From assembly GCA_018716285.1 (NCBI GenBank), contig DVKD01000059.1:1-58113 (forward strand): DNA of 58,113 nucleotides. The letters are read 5' to 3'. Origin of the DNA: Candidatus Merdivicinus faecavium. GTDB taxonomy: Bacteria; Bacillota; Clostridia; Oscillospirales; Ruminococcaceae. Shown one piece after another: positions 40,189 through 48,314 of the stretch. Made by a program: the position numbers and the translations under genes. Below the pieces are notes generated by a model. That model saw nothing but the letters and a program-made list of their open reading frames with translations, did no database searches and was not told the origin of the DNA. The first letter of the stretch is position 1, and each line of letters opens with the position of its first letter.

Positions 40189-41217
40189 ATGGCAAAACGG
40201 CTGAGCCGGAGCACCATCCGGCTGGAAAGCTGTCCCAGCATCCAGGCCTGGGCGGCAGTCGGCGGCAAAATGGAAGGGGAAGGCCCCCTCGCCGACGAAT
40301 TCGACTTCTTAAACCCCGACACCACCTTCGGGGAGAGCACCTGGGAGAAGGCGGAGAGCCGGATGATGCGCACCGCCGTCGACCGCGCCTTTGCAAAGGC
40401 AAAGGTCTGCCCCTCGGATGTGGATATCATCTTCGCCGGCGACCTTTTAAACCAGTGCGTCGGCTCGACCTACGGCCTGCGGGAGCTGGAAATTCCCTTT
40501 CTGGGGCTCTACGGCGCCTGTTCGACGATGGCCGAAAGCCTCTGCATGGCCTCCCTCTTCATTGAGGGCGGGCTGGCTGAGCGGACCGCGGCGGTGACCT
40601 CCTCCCATTTCTGTTCCGCCGAGCGGCAGTTCCGCTTCCCGCTCGAATACGGCGGGCAGCGTGCCCCGACCGCCCAGTGGACGGCCACCGCTTCGGGCGC
40701 GGCGCTGGTCGGCCACTCGATGGCGGCGCCCTTTGTCCGGGAGGTGTGCATCGGCTCCATCGTCGACCTGGGCATCACCGACGCCGCCAACATGGGCGCG
40801 GCGATGGCCCCGGCGGCTGCCTCGACCATCGCCGCCTATTTTCACGACACCCACTTAAAGCCCGCCGACTTCGACCGGATCTTCACCGGCGACCTCGGGC
40901 TGGTAGGAAGCACCCTGCTGCTCGAGCTGCTGGAACGGGAGGGACTCCCCATCTCCGCCCAGCACGCCGACTGCGGCCTTCTGCTCTACGACCGGCAGAG
41001 CCAGGACGTCCACGCGGGCGGATCGGGCTGCGGCTGTTCGGCCTCGGTGCTCTGCTCCCACATCCTCCCGCGGGTGCAGAAGGGGGAATGGAAGGACGTC
41101 CTCTTTGTCGCGACCGGCGCGCTCATGTCCCCCACCCTCGTCCAGCAGGGTGAGAGCATCCCGGGGATCGCCCACCTTCTTCACATCAGCAATACGAGAG
41201 GGAAGGAGGGAATGTGA
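40189..41217 (+). CDS. spoVAD: Stage V sporulation protein AD
   Basis: Thiolase/ketosynthase-fold protein (342 residues) that binds dipicolinic acid for uptake into the forespore and release at germination. Motifs include FAGDLLNQCVGSTYGLREL, GLYGACSTMAESLCMASLFI (pseudo-active-site Cys region) and HAGGSGCGCSASVLCSHILP near the C-terminus. Its length matches the Bacillus protein. GGAGGGAAAGCGC precedes the ATG. The stop overlaps the spoVAE start by one base (TGATG). Confidence 0.97.
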   Translation: MAKRLSRSTIRLESCPSIQAWAAVGGKMEGEGPLADEFDFLNPDTTFGESTWEKAESRMMRTAVDRAFAKAKVCPSDVDIIFAGDLLNQCVGSTYGLRELEIPFLGLYGACSTMAESLCMASLFIEGGLAERTAAVTSSHFCSAERQFRFPLEYGGQRAPTAQWTATASGAALVGHSMAAPFVREVCIGSIVDLGITDAANMGAAMAPAAASTIAAYFHDTHLKPADFDRIFTGDLGLVGSTLLLELLEREGLPISAQHADCGLLLYDRQSQDVHAGGSGCGCSASVLCSHILPRVQKGEWKDVLFVATGALMSPTLVQQGESIPGIAHLLHISNTRGKEGM

Positions 41218-41585
41218 TGGAGATGCTCTGGGAGTACGCCAGGGCCTTCCTGGTCGGCGGTGCCTTCTGCGCTGTCGGCCAGGTGCTCATCGATTACACC
41301 AAGCTCACCCCGGCGCGGATCCTCGTGACCTATGTCGTCGCGGGGGTCTTGCTGGGAGCGCTCGGGGTCTACCAGCCGCTCATCGACTTCGCGGGCGCGG
41401 GCGCGACGGTGCCGCTGACCGGATTCGGCGCGGCGCTGGCCAAAGGGGTCCGGGAGGCGGTCGACAGGGACGGCCTGCTCGGCGTTTTGACCGGCGGGCT
41501 GACGGCGTCGTCTGCGGGGATCACGGCGGCGATGGTCTTCGGGCTGATCGCGGCCCTGATCTCCAAGCCGAAGGACAAGGCATAG
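41217..41585 (+). CDS. spoVAE: Stage V sporulation protein AE
   Basis: Small membrane protein, 122 residues, part of the dipicolinic-acid channel. EYARAFLVGGAFCAVGQVLI, then DYTKLTPARILVTYVVAGVL and DFAGAGATVPLTGFGAALAK show its kinship to SpoVAC. I prefer ATG 41217, directly behind the GGAAGGAGGGAATG ribosome site; GTG 41214 is also possible. It is the last gene of the spoVA set; a hairpin terminator follows. spoVAA, AB and AF are not here, so this is the minimal C-D-E type common in Clostridia. Confidence 0.96.
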   Translation: MEMLWEYARAFLVGGAFCAVGQVLIDYTKLTPARILVTYVVAGVLLGALGVYQPLIDFAGAGATVPLTGFGAALAKGVREAVDRDGLLGVLTGGLTASSAGITAAMVFGLIAALISKPKDKA

Positions 41586-41593
41586 GCAACAGC

Positions 41594-41627
41594 AAAACCG
41601 GGCGGCTGAGACAGCCGTCCGGTTTTT
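41594..41627. terminator. Terminator between spoVAE and the convergent GH gene
   Basis: AAACCGG.CGGCTG pairs with CAGCCG.CCGGTTT around AGA and is followed by TTTTT; the A-run on the other side makes it bidirectional. Confidence 0.9.
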
Positions 41628-41648
41628 GTATATCCTCCCGCTCAGGTG

Positions 41649-43448
41649 TCAGAATTTCCCGTCTTCCATCAGCGCGGGCAGGGCGAGCAGCGCGCCCCAG
41701 GTGTAGAAGTTGTCGCTGTTATCGCTGTCGCAGCCGATCCCCAGCTCCGCGTTGTAGTTTTCATGGGTGTGGCAGTTCTCCCGCCATTCCTTGCGGAAGA
41801 GGCCGAGGGATTTTTGCGCCAGCTCCCGCGCGGCGTCTTCCTGCCCGCCTGCGCGGAGGGCCAGGTAGGTGAGGAAATTGCTCGGCCCCCAGATCCGTCC
41901 CCGCCAGTAGTCCTGCTCCGGGTAGGCCGGGTCATTGCGGGCGATAGTCGGCAGGACGTACTCGCCCCAGAATTCCTCCGGGTTGTACAGGTGCTCGCGC
42001 AGCATCCGCTCCGCCTGCGCGGCGGTCACCTTCCCGCTGAAGAGGGGGTAGAAGCTGGTCGGCGAAAGGCGCAGGTTCCACTCGCCCGTGTCGGTGCGGC
42101 GGTTGCAGAAGATGCCGGCCTCCCCGTTCCACAGCTCCGAAAGCCCCTCCGCACAACGGGCGGCCCGCCCGCGCAGCTCCGCCTCCTCCTCAAACTTGCC
42201 CAGCTGCGCGGCAAAATCCGCGAGAAGGGTGCAGTCGGCAAAATAGAGGCTGGTCAGCCCGACGTCAGCCTGGCGGTGGATGTGCCGCTCCTCATCGAAG
42301 GGGACGCCGTCGTACATCGGGGAGTTGTCCATCCCGCTCTCCAGCGCCGCCCCGAAGGCAGCGCCCACCCCGTTTTTCTCCCAGTAGCGCCCAAGGCGCG
42401 GCTCGTACGGGTCAGACCCCCAGCAGAGCCAGCCGTTTTGGAGCATCCGGTGCCCGGCATACCAGCGGTTCCACTCGAGAAGGGCGGGAAAAAATTCCCG
42501 GACCGGGATCTCCTCCCCGAACCGCTGCGCCAGCATCCGGAGGGCCAGGGCGCCGACCGGCGGCTCGGAGCGGTCGCGGGACTTCATCCCGTCGGGCGAA
42601 GCGAAGTTCGGGACAAAGCCCTCCTCCGTCCGCCGGGTGAGTACGGCGCGGAAATTCTCACAGGCAAGCTCCGGGCTGAAAAGGCCGGCCATGACGGCGG
42701 CGAAAAAGGTGTCCCAGCAGAAGATCATGTACCCGCCGTTGGCGGCGTTCCATTTCCGGCTGACCCCGGTAAAGAGGGTGTCCTCCTCCGGGTCGTAGAC
42801 GGTGTTCCAGCCCACAGCGGACTGGATGCCGGCATAGGCGTCGCAGAGGCCGCCGAATGCGGCGTGTTCCTGCATAAGCCGTTCCCGCGCGGCCCCGACG
42901 ATCTCCCGCGCTTCCTCCTCCGACCGCTCTGTCCCCATCGAAATGACCGCCGGGCGGCCGAGCGAAAGGGCGAGGTAGGGCGCACCGAGCCCCGCATAGG
43001 GGTCTTCGGTCCGGCTGCCGCAGGCATAGACGCGGATGAGGCCGGTTTCCGTTTCCGCCTCGAGCGTATCCCCCGCCCGCCGCACGCAGACCGGCCGGTT
43101 CCAGAGGACCGTCCCCACGGCAAGCAGGGTCATCGGCAGCTGCCCCTGCCTGACCGGCGTGATGAGGAGGACGCAGCTATCCCTGTCCGCTGCGGATTCG
43201 ACCACCGTCTCCGACCCGTTCCAGCTGAGGGTCAGGCGGGTGTAGCTGCCGTCCAGGCTGCGGATGTCGGCGCGGACGCTCTCCCCGCAGCCGCCTTCCC
43301 ACCGGCTGAAAAAGCTGTCGCGCAGCACCCTGCCCGTGCCGGGGTCCTTAAAACAGAGGTTCACTCCAAAGCCGTCGGGCAGCTTCGCGTGGCAGAACAG
43401 GCTGTCGGTAAAAAAGGTGTTCCAGCCCTTTTTGAGCGAATTTCCCAT
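41649..43448 (-). CDS. GH63-like glycoside hydrolase ((alpha/alpha)6 barrel)
   Basis: Cytoplasmic glycosidase, 599 residues, without a signal peptide. The N-terminal 200 residues form a beta domain. The barrel contains YMIFCWDTFFAAVMAGLFSP (about residues 231-250), VPNFASPDGMKSRDRSEPPV, ESGMDNSPMYDGVPFDEERH, and the late motif YWRGRIWGPSNFLTYLAL. These are landmarks of the GH63/trehalase-like (MGH1-type) glucosidase group; the Asp in SGMDNSP is the probable general acid. The specific linkage cut cannot be predicted. It is the last gene of the large minus-strand carbohydrate operon. Confidence 0.82.
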   Translation of the reverse strand: MGNSLKKGWNTFFTDSLFCHAKLPDGFGVNLCFKDPGTGRVLRDSFFSRWEGGCGESVRADIRSLDGSYTRLTLSWNGSETVVESAADRDSCVLLITPVRQGQLPMTLLAVGTVLWNRPVCVRRAGDTLEAETETGLIRVYACGSRTEDPYAGLGAPYLALSLGRPAVISMGTERSEEEAREIVGAARERLMQEHAAFGGLCDAYAGIQSAVGWNTVYDPEEDTLFTGVSRKWNAANGGYMIFCWDTFFAAVMAGLFSPELACENFRAVLTRRTEEGFVPNFASPDGMKSRDRSEPPVGALALRMLAQRFGEEIPVREFFPALLEWNRWYAGHRMLQNGWLCWGSDPYEPRLGRYWEKNGVGAAFGAALESGMDNSPMYDGVPFDEERHIHRQADVGLTSLYFADCTLLADFAAQLGKFEEEAELRGRAARCAEGLSELWNGEAGIFCNRRTDTGEWNLRLSPTSFYPLFSGKVTAAQAERMLREHLYNPEEFWGEYVLPTIARNDPAYPEQDYWRGRIWGPSNFLTYLALRAGGQEDAARELAQKSLGLFRKEWRENCHTHENYNAELGIGCDSDNSDNFYTWGALLALPALMEDGKF

Positions 43449-43497
43449 AAAAATTCTCCTTTACAAAAAGAAAGGGCGGAATTTCTCCGCCCCTCCG

Positions 43498-44571
43498 TCA
43501 CAGGATCGAATGCTTCCGGATAAACCGCATGACCTCCCGGCCTTCCTCCACGGTGTCGACATTGAGCATCAGCACGACCCGGCCGCGCTTGAGCTGGTCA
43601 ATATACCGGTAGACGTCCTCCGCGGTGCAGCGGATCATGAGCGGCAGCCGGGTGTGGTATTCCATCAGCTCGTCGAGCCGGTCGACCGGCCGCGGACAGT
43701 TCGGGTCCCAGCTGATCTCGAGCAGCCGCACCTTGTCGAGGGAGGCGATTTCCCCGTGAACGTGCCAGCCCTTCGCGTGATGGTGGATGTACCCGCCGCC
43801 GAAGGCATCGAGGATCTTCTGGGTGCGCGGTTTGCCGAACCGGCAAAACAGCTCGGCGCTGCAAAGGTCGGAAAAATCCTCCGAAAGATAGGGCGCGTCG
43901 CCCGGGAACCAGACGTTGGCGGCCACTGTTCCGCCGCAGAGGTAGCCGGTCACCTGCTTGAGCTCCCGCTCCAGCCAGATGGTGGCGTCGGCCGACAGAT
44001 CAAAGAGCCGCTCCGCCTCGTCCGGCTCGTCGTAGAGGTCATAGAACAGGTCGTTGCCGCGCAGGGCGTTGGCCATGTCGCCGGGCCCGTTGTTGCAGAG
44101 GGTCGAGAGGGCGAAATCGCCGTCGTTTACCTCCCGGAGCCGCAAAAGGATCTCCCGCAGGACCTGGTACCAGAAGTTCTCCCGGGAAAGGGTGAGCTTC
44201 TCCATGTCGGACCAGTCGCGGATCACCGGGTGGACCCAGCTGGTGTCGATCCCCATCGTGACCTCCGCGCCCGAGTAAAAGGCGCTGTGCACCCCGCAGC
44301 CGAGGTTCGGGGAGATGGCGGGAAAATAGTCGTTGTCGAGGCCGTCGGTCTCTTTCAGGAACGCGCGGAGCTGCCGGGCCGCGTGATCGGCAAATTCCCG
44401 GGGCTTTGTAAAATCCCAGCTCGAAAGGGGCCGGTCCGGGATGCCGTAAGCCGCGTAATCCATTGGGAAGGTGTACGGGCAGATCATCCCGAGGATCTGT
44501 CCGGGGGTTTCATCGGCAAAGAACTGCTTGTACTTGGCTGCCAGCTCGGTCAGCCGGGCGCTGTAACTCAT
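43498..44571 (-). CDS. Uroporphyrinogen decarboxylase (URO-D) family protein
   Basis: TIM-barrel protein of 357 residues related to UroD and to corrinoid-dependent methyltransferases. It contains FPAISPNLGCGVHSAFYSGA, FYDLYDEPDEAERLFDLSAD (the usual helix between strands) and GGYIHHHAKGWHVHGEIASL, which takes the place of the metal/ligand site near the barrel mouth. It lacks the N-terminal R-x-P-x-WxMRQAGR motif of HemE, so it is not a haem biosynthesis enzyme. Relatives occur in sugar-utilisation loci of Firmicutes without known function. An AGGAGGATTTTCC ribosome site precedes the ATG. It sits between the nitrilase and GH63-like genes. Confidence 0.8.
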   Translation of the reverse strand: MSYSARLTELAAKYKQFFADETPGQILGMICPYTFPMDYAAYGIPDRPLSSWDFTKPREFADHAARQLRAFLKETDGLDNDYFPAISPNLGCGVHSAFYSGAEVTMGIDTSWVHPVIRDWSDMEKLTLSRENFWYQVLREILLRLREVNDGDFALSTLCNNGPGDMANALRGNDLFYDLYDEPDEAERLFDLSADATIWLERELKQVTGYLCGGTVAANVWFPGDAPYLSEDFSDLCSAELFCRFGKPRTQKILDAFGGGYIHHHAKGWHVHGEIASLDKVRLLEISWDPNCPRPVDRLDELMEYHTRLPLMIRCTAEDVYRYIDQLKRGRVVLMLNVDTVEEGREVMRFIRKHSIL

Positions 44572-44594
44572 GGAAAATCCTCCTGAAATCTACT

Positions 44595-44619
44595 ATTGGT
44601 GAACAGAATGTTCACCAAT
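44595..44619 (-). other. Perfect 10-bp hairpin at the nitrilase stop codon
   Basis: ATTGGTGAAC and GTTCACCAAT around AGAAT. The nitrilase stop codon lies inside the arm, and the URO-D gene starts just beyond. There is no T-run. It could be an RNA-processing or stability element separating operon segments. Confidence 0.6.
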
Positions 44620-45607
44620 GACAGCGGCCGTCCCGCATTTTCTCCAAAAGGACGGCCTGCTCCTCCGGGGTGGGGACGGCAAGGGGTTCGGCGGGCTTTG
44701 TCAGCTCCCCGTAAAGGTGGGGCTGGCGTTCCCGCAGCTTGCGGGGGTGGATGCCGGCGAAGCCGGAAACCTGGCTCGGGTAGAACCATTCGGGCTGGGT
44801 CTTCGGGATGTCGAGGTCGACGTCCTGGAAGACGACGGCATTCTCGTAAAAGCCCGCGTCGGCCAGCACCTGCCCCCAGTAATCGATGACGCTGCTGTGC
44901 CCGGCCGCGTTCCAGATGTAGTTTTTCGCCGTCACAAGGTAAAAATCGCCGTCGTTGGCGCGGGTGCGCAGGGTTGCTTCCCCGATGCTGTCGTACCAGC
45001 CGTAACCGGCGGTCGGGTGGAAGACGACTTCCGCCCCCTTGAGGGAAAGGGACTGGCACATCTCGGGGAACATCATATCGTAGCAGATACTGACGCCCAC
45101 CCGCCCGAAATCGAGGTCAAATACGGGCAGCTCGGTCCCCGCCTCGACCTGCCACATCTCGTTGGGGGGGAGGTGGGTCTTGCGGTAGCTGCCCACAATC
45201 CCGCCCTCCCGGTTGAAGACGGCGGCCTGGTTGTAGTTTTTCCCGCCTTCCCGCCGGTTGTAGCAGGCGATGATGTTCATCTGATACCGCCGCGCGATCC
45301 CGGCGATCCGCTCTTCCACGTAGGGCGCGGTCAGCTCTAAGAGGTCCGGGAAGAGGTTGCCCTCCTCCCGGGTCCCGGTGCGCGCCAGGAAAGCGGCGGT
45401 GCCGCAGAGATCCTCGCAGGTGGTGACGGCCCCGCAGCCCGCTTCTCCGGCCTGCTCGAGCAGCCCGGCGGTCAGCTCGATGTAAGGGATGAGCGCCTTT
45501 TCAAAAATCTCCTGCGGGTCGGCGGAGAAGTTTTCCCGCACACAGTTGTACTCCGGCGGGAGGGATGGATAGTGAGGCTGGATCGCCCCGAGACGGATCT
45601 TTCTCAT
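44612..45607 (-). CDS. Carbon-nitrogen hydrolase (nitrilase superfamily) protein
   Basis: Amidase-type enzyme, 331 residues. The Glu-Lys-Cys triad is visible: Glu in the VTTCEDLCG region (about 63), Lys in SYRKTHLPPNEMWQ (about 140) and Cys in RVGVSICYDMMFPEMCQSLS (about 174). It hydrolyses a C-N bond such as an amide or carbamoyl group. It overlaps the heparinase-like gene by four bases (ATGA), so it belongs to the carbohydrate operon, and its substrate may be a modified or amidated sugar. That role is inference. Confidence 0.88.
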   Translation of the reverse strand: MRKIRLGAIQPHYPSLPPEYNCVRENFSADPQEIFEKALIPYIELTAGLLEQAGEAGCGAVTTCEDLCGTAAFLARTGTREEGNLFPDLLELTAPYVEERIAGIARRYQMNIIACYNRREGGKNYNQAAVFNREGGIVGSYRKTHLPPNEMWQVEAGTELPVFDLDFGRVGVSICYDMMFPEMCQSLSLKGAEVVFHPTAGYGWYDSIGEATLRTRANDGDFYLVTAKNYIWNAAGHSSVIDYWGQVLADAGFYENAVVFQDVDLDIPKTQPEWFYPSQVSGFAGIHPRKLRERQPHLYGELTKPAEPLAVPTPEEQAVLLEKMRDGRCHW

Positions 45608-47457
45608 GCGCGCTCCTCCGTATGGCGGACTGTCCAGGCGCGGCTGGCGGACGCCGCTTTTTCCGGCTCCTCAAAGATGACGCGCCAAACCATATCGCCC
45701 CAGTTCCAGTGCAGGCGGCTCTCGGTGATCGGGATCTCCTCGATCCGGCAGCGGAGGGCCGGGTCATAGTCGAGATAGGCGGTTTCCCCGCCGCAGGAGA
45801 AGGCAAGGCAGCCGTCGCCCGCCATTTCGGGCTTGCAGGCCAGCATGAAGTGATAGGCGCAGCTTCCCGGCGCTCCCAGCTTCCACTCGTCGAGGATGAC
45901 GACCGTCCCGGCCTTCCGGTCGAGGGTAAAGGAGCGGTCCCATTCCGTAAGGCCGGCTTTGGCCGGGTAGGCGGGGCTGATTTCGAGGGCGAGGGAGGCC
46001 GCATCTTCGGTTAAGCTGCATTCGGCGCGGGAGGCCGCAAATTCCTTGCCGTCGTGCTGGTCAATCCCGTTCACAACCGGGCAGTTGTGGTAACCGGATT
46101 GGAGATACCAGAGGGAGAAGCGGTCGGCGCTGAAGGTCTTCGCGGTGTATTCCTCGGTGCCGAGGTCGAAGAAAAGGGGCTTGCCGTTTAAGTAGAGGAT
46201 GAAGTTGCCGACGTCGTTGTGGTTGTGCGGCTCCTCATTGTTGCCGCCCTTGGCGGCGAGGTAAAAGCCTTTCGGGCTGCCCCCCCGCTCGCGGGCCGTC
46301 ATGACCTGCGCCACATACATCCAGCTCTGCTTGCAGTAGGGCGCGCCGGTATTGGCCGCGCGGCGCTCCTTTTCCTCCAGAATGTCGGTGAGGTGGCTGT
46401 ACACCGCAAACCAGGTGGTGATGATGGGGCCGGAGGCTTCCGCGCTTGCGCCCAGCCGTGTGAGCGCCTCGTCGCCGATGCACTTGCCATACTGGTAGGC
46501 GGAGGTGCCGGCCGAGACGATGGCGTCGCCGTCCGCGAAGTCGACAAAGTACTTGCCGTCGATATGGACGTTGCGGAAATACTGCCCCATCCGCACGACG
46601 ATCTCCTCGTCAAAGGCGTCAGCCTGCCCGCCGGTCGCGATTTTGAGCATCTGCAGGCAGGTGCAGAGGTCGCCGCCGGCCGCGCCCCAGTACATCGGGC
46701 CCTCCCCGCAGCAGCCGTCCGCGGGGTAGTGCCGGAGGTAGGACTCGAGGCTGCGCATCGCCTTCCACACCCCTTCCGCCTGCCGCTCAGGGTCGTCGCA
46801 GGAGAACAGGAGGCAGAAGAGCATATTCTTATTGCACCAGGGGTTCCAGTTGTTGATGTGCGGGGTTTCGACAAATCCCATCCACCAGTAATCGTCGTGG
46901 GCAAGATAGGGGGTGATGAGATGCTCGCCCACTTCCTTGCGGATACGGCGGCGGATGCGTGGATCAAAGGCGTCGAGCTCAGAGCCCAGCAGATAATCGG
47001 CCCAGGCGAGCAGCGCGCCCGTCTCGGAGCAGCTCAGGTCGACCAAATGGTCTTCCTCGGCCGGGACCCGGGACCCGGTATTCCCGAGATCAAAGGCGGT
47101 GATCCAGACGGTCTCCTCGCAGATGCTGAAAATGCCGGAGATAATCTGCTCAAGAAAACGCCCCTCCCCTTCCAGACACTCGGCCAGGATGAGGATACCC
47201 AAAGCACTGCGCCGCTCCCAGAAGCGGTGAAGATAGGGAATATTTTCGCCTGTCTTCTGGAAATGAAAATAGTATTTCATGGTAAGGGGCGGCCAGTCGT
47301 AATCAAGGTAACCTTCGGCTGCCCGGATCCACTTTTCTTTTGTTTCCGGAACCACGTCCGCCCATTTTTCCCGCTCGGAGCAGGTGGGGGCGGGGCGGAA
47401 GGGAATCTCCCGCAGCGCTTTCTGCAGCGCCTCGCGGCTGCATTTGTCGGTCAGCAT
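45604..47457 (-). CDS. Heparinase II/III family protein (polysaccharide lyase-like)
   Basis: 617 residues with an N-terminal alpha/alpha toroid (FVETPHINNWNPWCNKNMLF; HYPADGCCGEGPMYWGAAGG) and a C-terminal beta-sheet domain beginning near GGNNEEPHNHNDVGNFILYL, the heparinase II/III-like signature with the metal/catalytic His. It should cleave an uronic-acid-containing oligosaccharide by beta-elimination. There is no signal peptide, so it acts on imported fragments, as unsaturated oligosaccharide lyases of PL12/15/17-like families do. An AAAGGAGATTTTGCC site precedes the ATG. It lies between the deacetylase and nitrilase genes. Confidence 0.87.
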   Translation of the reverse strand: MLTDKCSREALQKALREIPFRPAPTCSEREKWADVVPETKEKWIRAAEGYLDYDWPPLTMKYYFHFQKTGENIPYLHRFWERRSALGILILAECLEGEGRFLEQIISGIFSICEETVWITAFDLGNTGSRVPAEEDHLVDLSCSETGALLAWADYLLGSELDAFDPRIRRRIRKEVGEHLITPYLAHDDYWWMGFVETPHINNWNPWCNKNMLFCLLFSCDDPERQAEGVWKAMRSLESYLRHYPADGCCGEGPMYWGAAGGDLCTCLQMLKIATGGQADAFDEEIVVRMGQYFRNVHIDGKYFVDFADGDAIVSAGTSAYQYGKCIGDEALTRLGASAEASGPIITTWFAVYSHLTDILEEKERRAANTGAPYCKQSWMYVAQVMTARERGGSPKGFYLAAKGGNNEEPHNHNDVGNFILYLNGKPLFFDLGTEEYTAKTFSADRFSLWYLQSGYHNCPVVNGIDQHDGKEFAASRAECSLTEDAASLALEISPAYPAKAGLTEWDRSFTLDRKAGTVVILDEWKLGAPGSCAYHFMLACKPEMAGDGCLAFSCGGETAYLDYDPALRCRIEEIPITESRLHWNWGDMVWRVIFEEPEKAASASRAWTVRHTEERA

Positions 47458-47471
47458 GGCAAAATCTCCTT

Positions 47472-48305
47472 TCAGATGCGGACGGTCTCCCCCGGCCCGA
47501 CCGAAAAGGTCTGCCCGTCTGCATCCAGAAAGACCCGCGTTGCGGTGGGATTGCAGACAATGGAGCAGTCGGCGGTGAACCGGAGGGCCTTGGCGGCGTC
47601 CAGATAGTCAAAAACAGCGATGCAGGTCGTGTACCAGACCTCTTCCCGCCCGGCCGTCAGCTTGCAGAAATCGTCGAGTACCTGCCAGTTTCCGTCCATC
47701 GCAAATTCAAAGCTGTGTCCGGCCAGGCAGAACAGGGCGTTGGTGTTGAAATCCTCGCGCAGGAAGGCCGCGGCCCGCTCCATGAGGTCCGGGTCGGTGT
47801 GCCAGCAGGTGGCGTCAAACCGGAGCGGGTCGTGCGGGAGCTGGAAAAGCCGCTCCCGCCCCGCCGCGCGGGCATAGCGGAAGCCGGCCGCCTGCACGAT
47901 CTCCCGCACCCCGGCGTCATAGGCGTCAAAGGGGTAGGCAAGTCCGCGCACCGGATAGCCGGCAATCTGTTCGAGGGCGCGCCGGTCCTCTAAGATGTCA
48001 TAGAGGGCGCGTTCCCGCGGCGCGGCGCTCCAAAAGCCGTGGCTGACGCCATGCACAGCGATTTCATGCCCCGCGTAGAGGGCAGAAAGCTCGCCGCGGG
48101 AGAGGGAGCGGATATACTCTCCCGCCGGCGTTTTCCAATCGCCGTAGTCCTTGCCGAAGCTGCCGCTGTTTAAATTGAAGGTTCCCTTCATCCCGTAGCC
48201 GTTCAGGATGCGGACCATCTCCCGGTCAGTGGAGGCGCCGTCGTCATAGCTGAAGGTGAGGGCCTTGTGCTTCCCCTCCGGGAAAAGGATACGGATGTTT
48301 TTCAT
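47472..48305 (-). CDS. Polysaccharide deacetylase (CE4, NodB-like)
   Basis: 277-residue NodB-homology protein. Motif 1 is ALTFSYDDGASTDREMVRIL (about residues 15-34), with the base and metal Asp pair in DD. Motif 2 is HEIAVHGVSHGFW (about 78-90), with the two metal-binding histidines (H-x3-H). It lacks a signal peptide, so it acts inside the cell on imported oligosaccharides, removing N- or O-acetyl groups before the glycosidases act. It begins 9 bases after the GH42 stop; the ribosome site lies in the overlap region (CTGAGGTATTG). Confidence 0.9.
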   Translation of the reverse strand: MKNIRILFPEGKHKALTFSYDDGASTDREMVRILNGYGMKGTFNLNSGSFGKDYGDWKTPAGEYIRSLSRGELSALYAGHEIAVHGVSHGFWSAAPRERALYDILEDRRALEQIAGYPVRGLAYPFDAYDAGVREIVQAAGFRYARAAGRERLFQLPHDPLRFDATCWHTDPDLMERAAAFLREDFNTNALFCLAGHSFEFAMDGNWQVLDDFCKLTAGREEVWYTTCIAVFDYLDAAKALRFTADCSIVCNPTATRVFLDADGQTFSVGPGETVRI

Positions 48306-48314
48306 GACAATACC

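Noticed and set aside
43498-44571. Annotation as HemE (uroporphyrinogen decarboxylase of haem synthesis)
   Set aside because: The N-terminal substrate-binding motif of HemE is missing and the gene lies in a carbohydrate operon; only family membership is supported.
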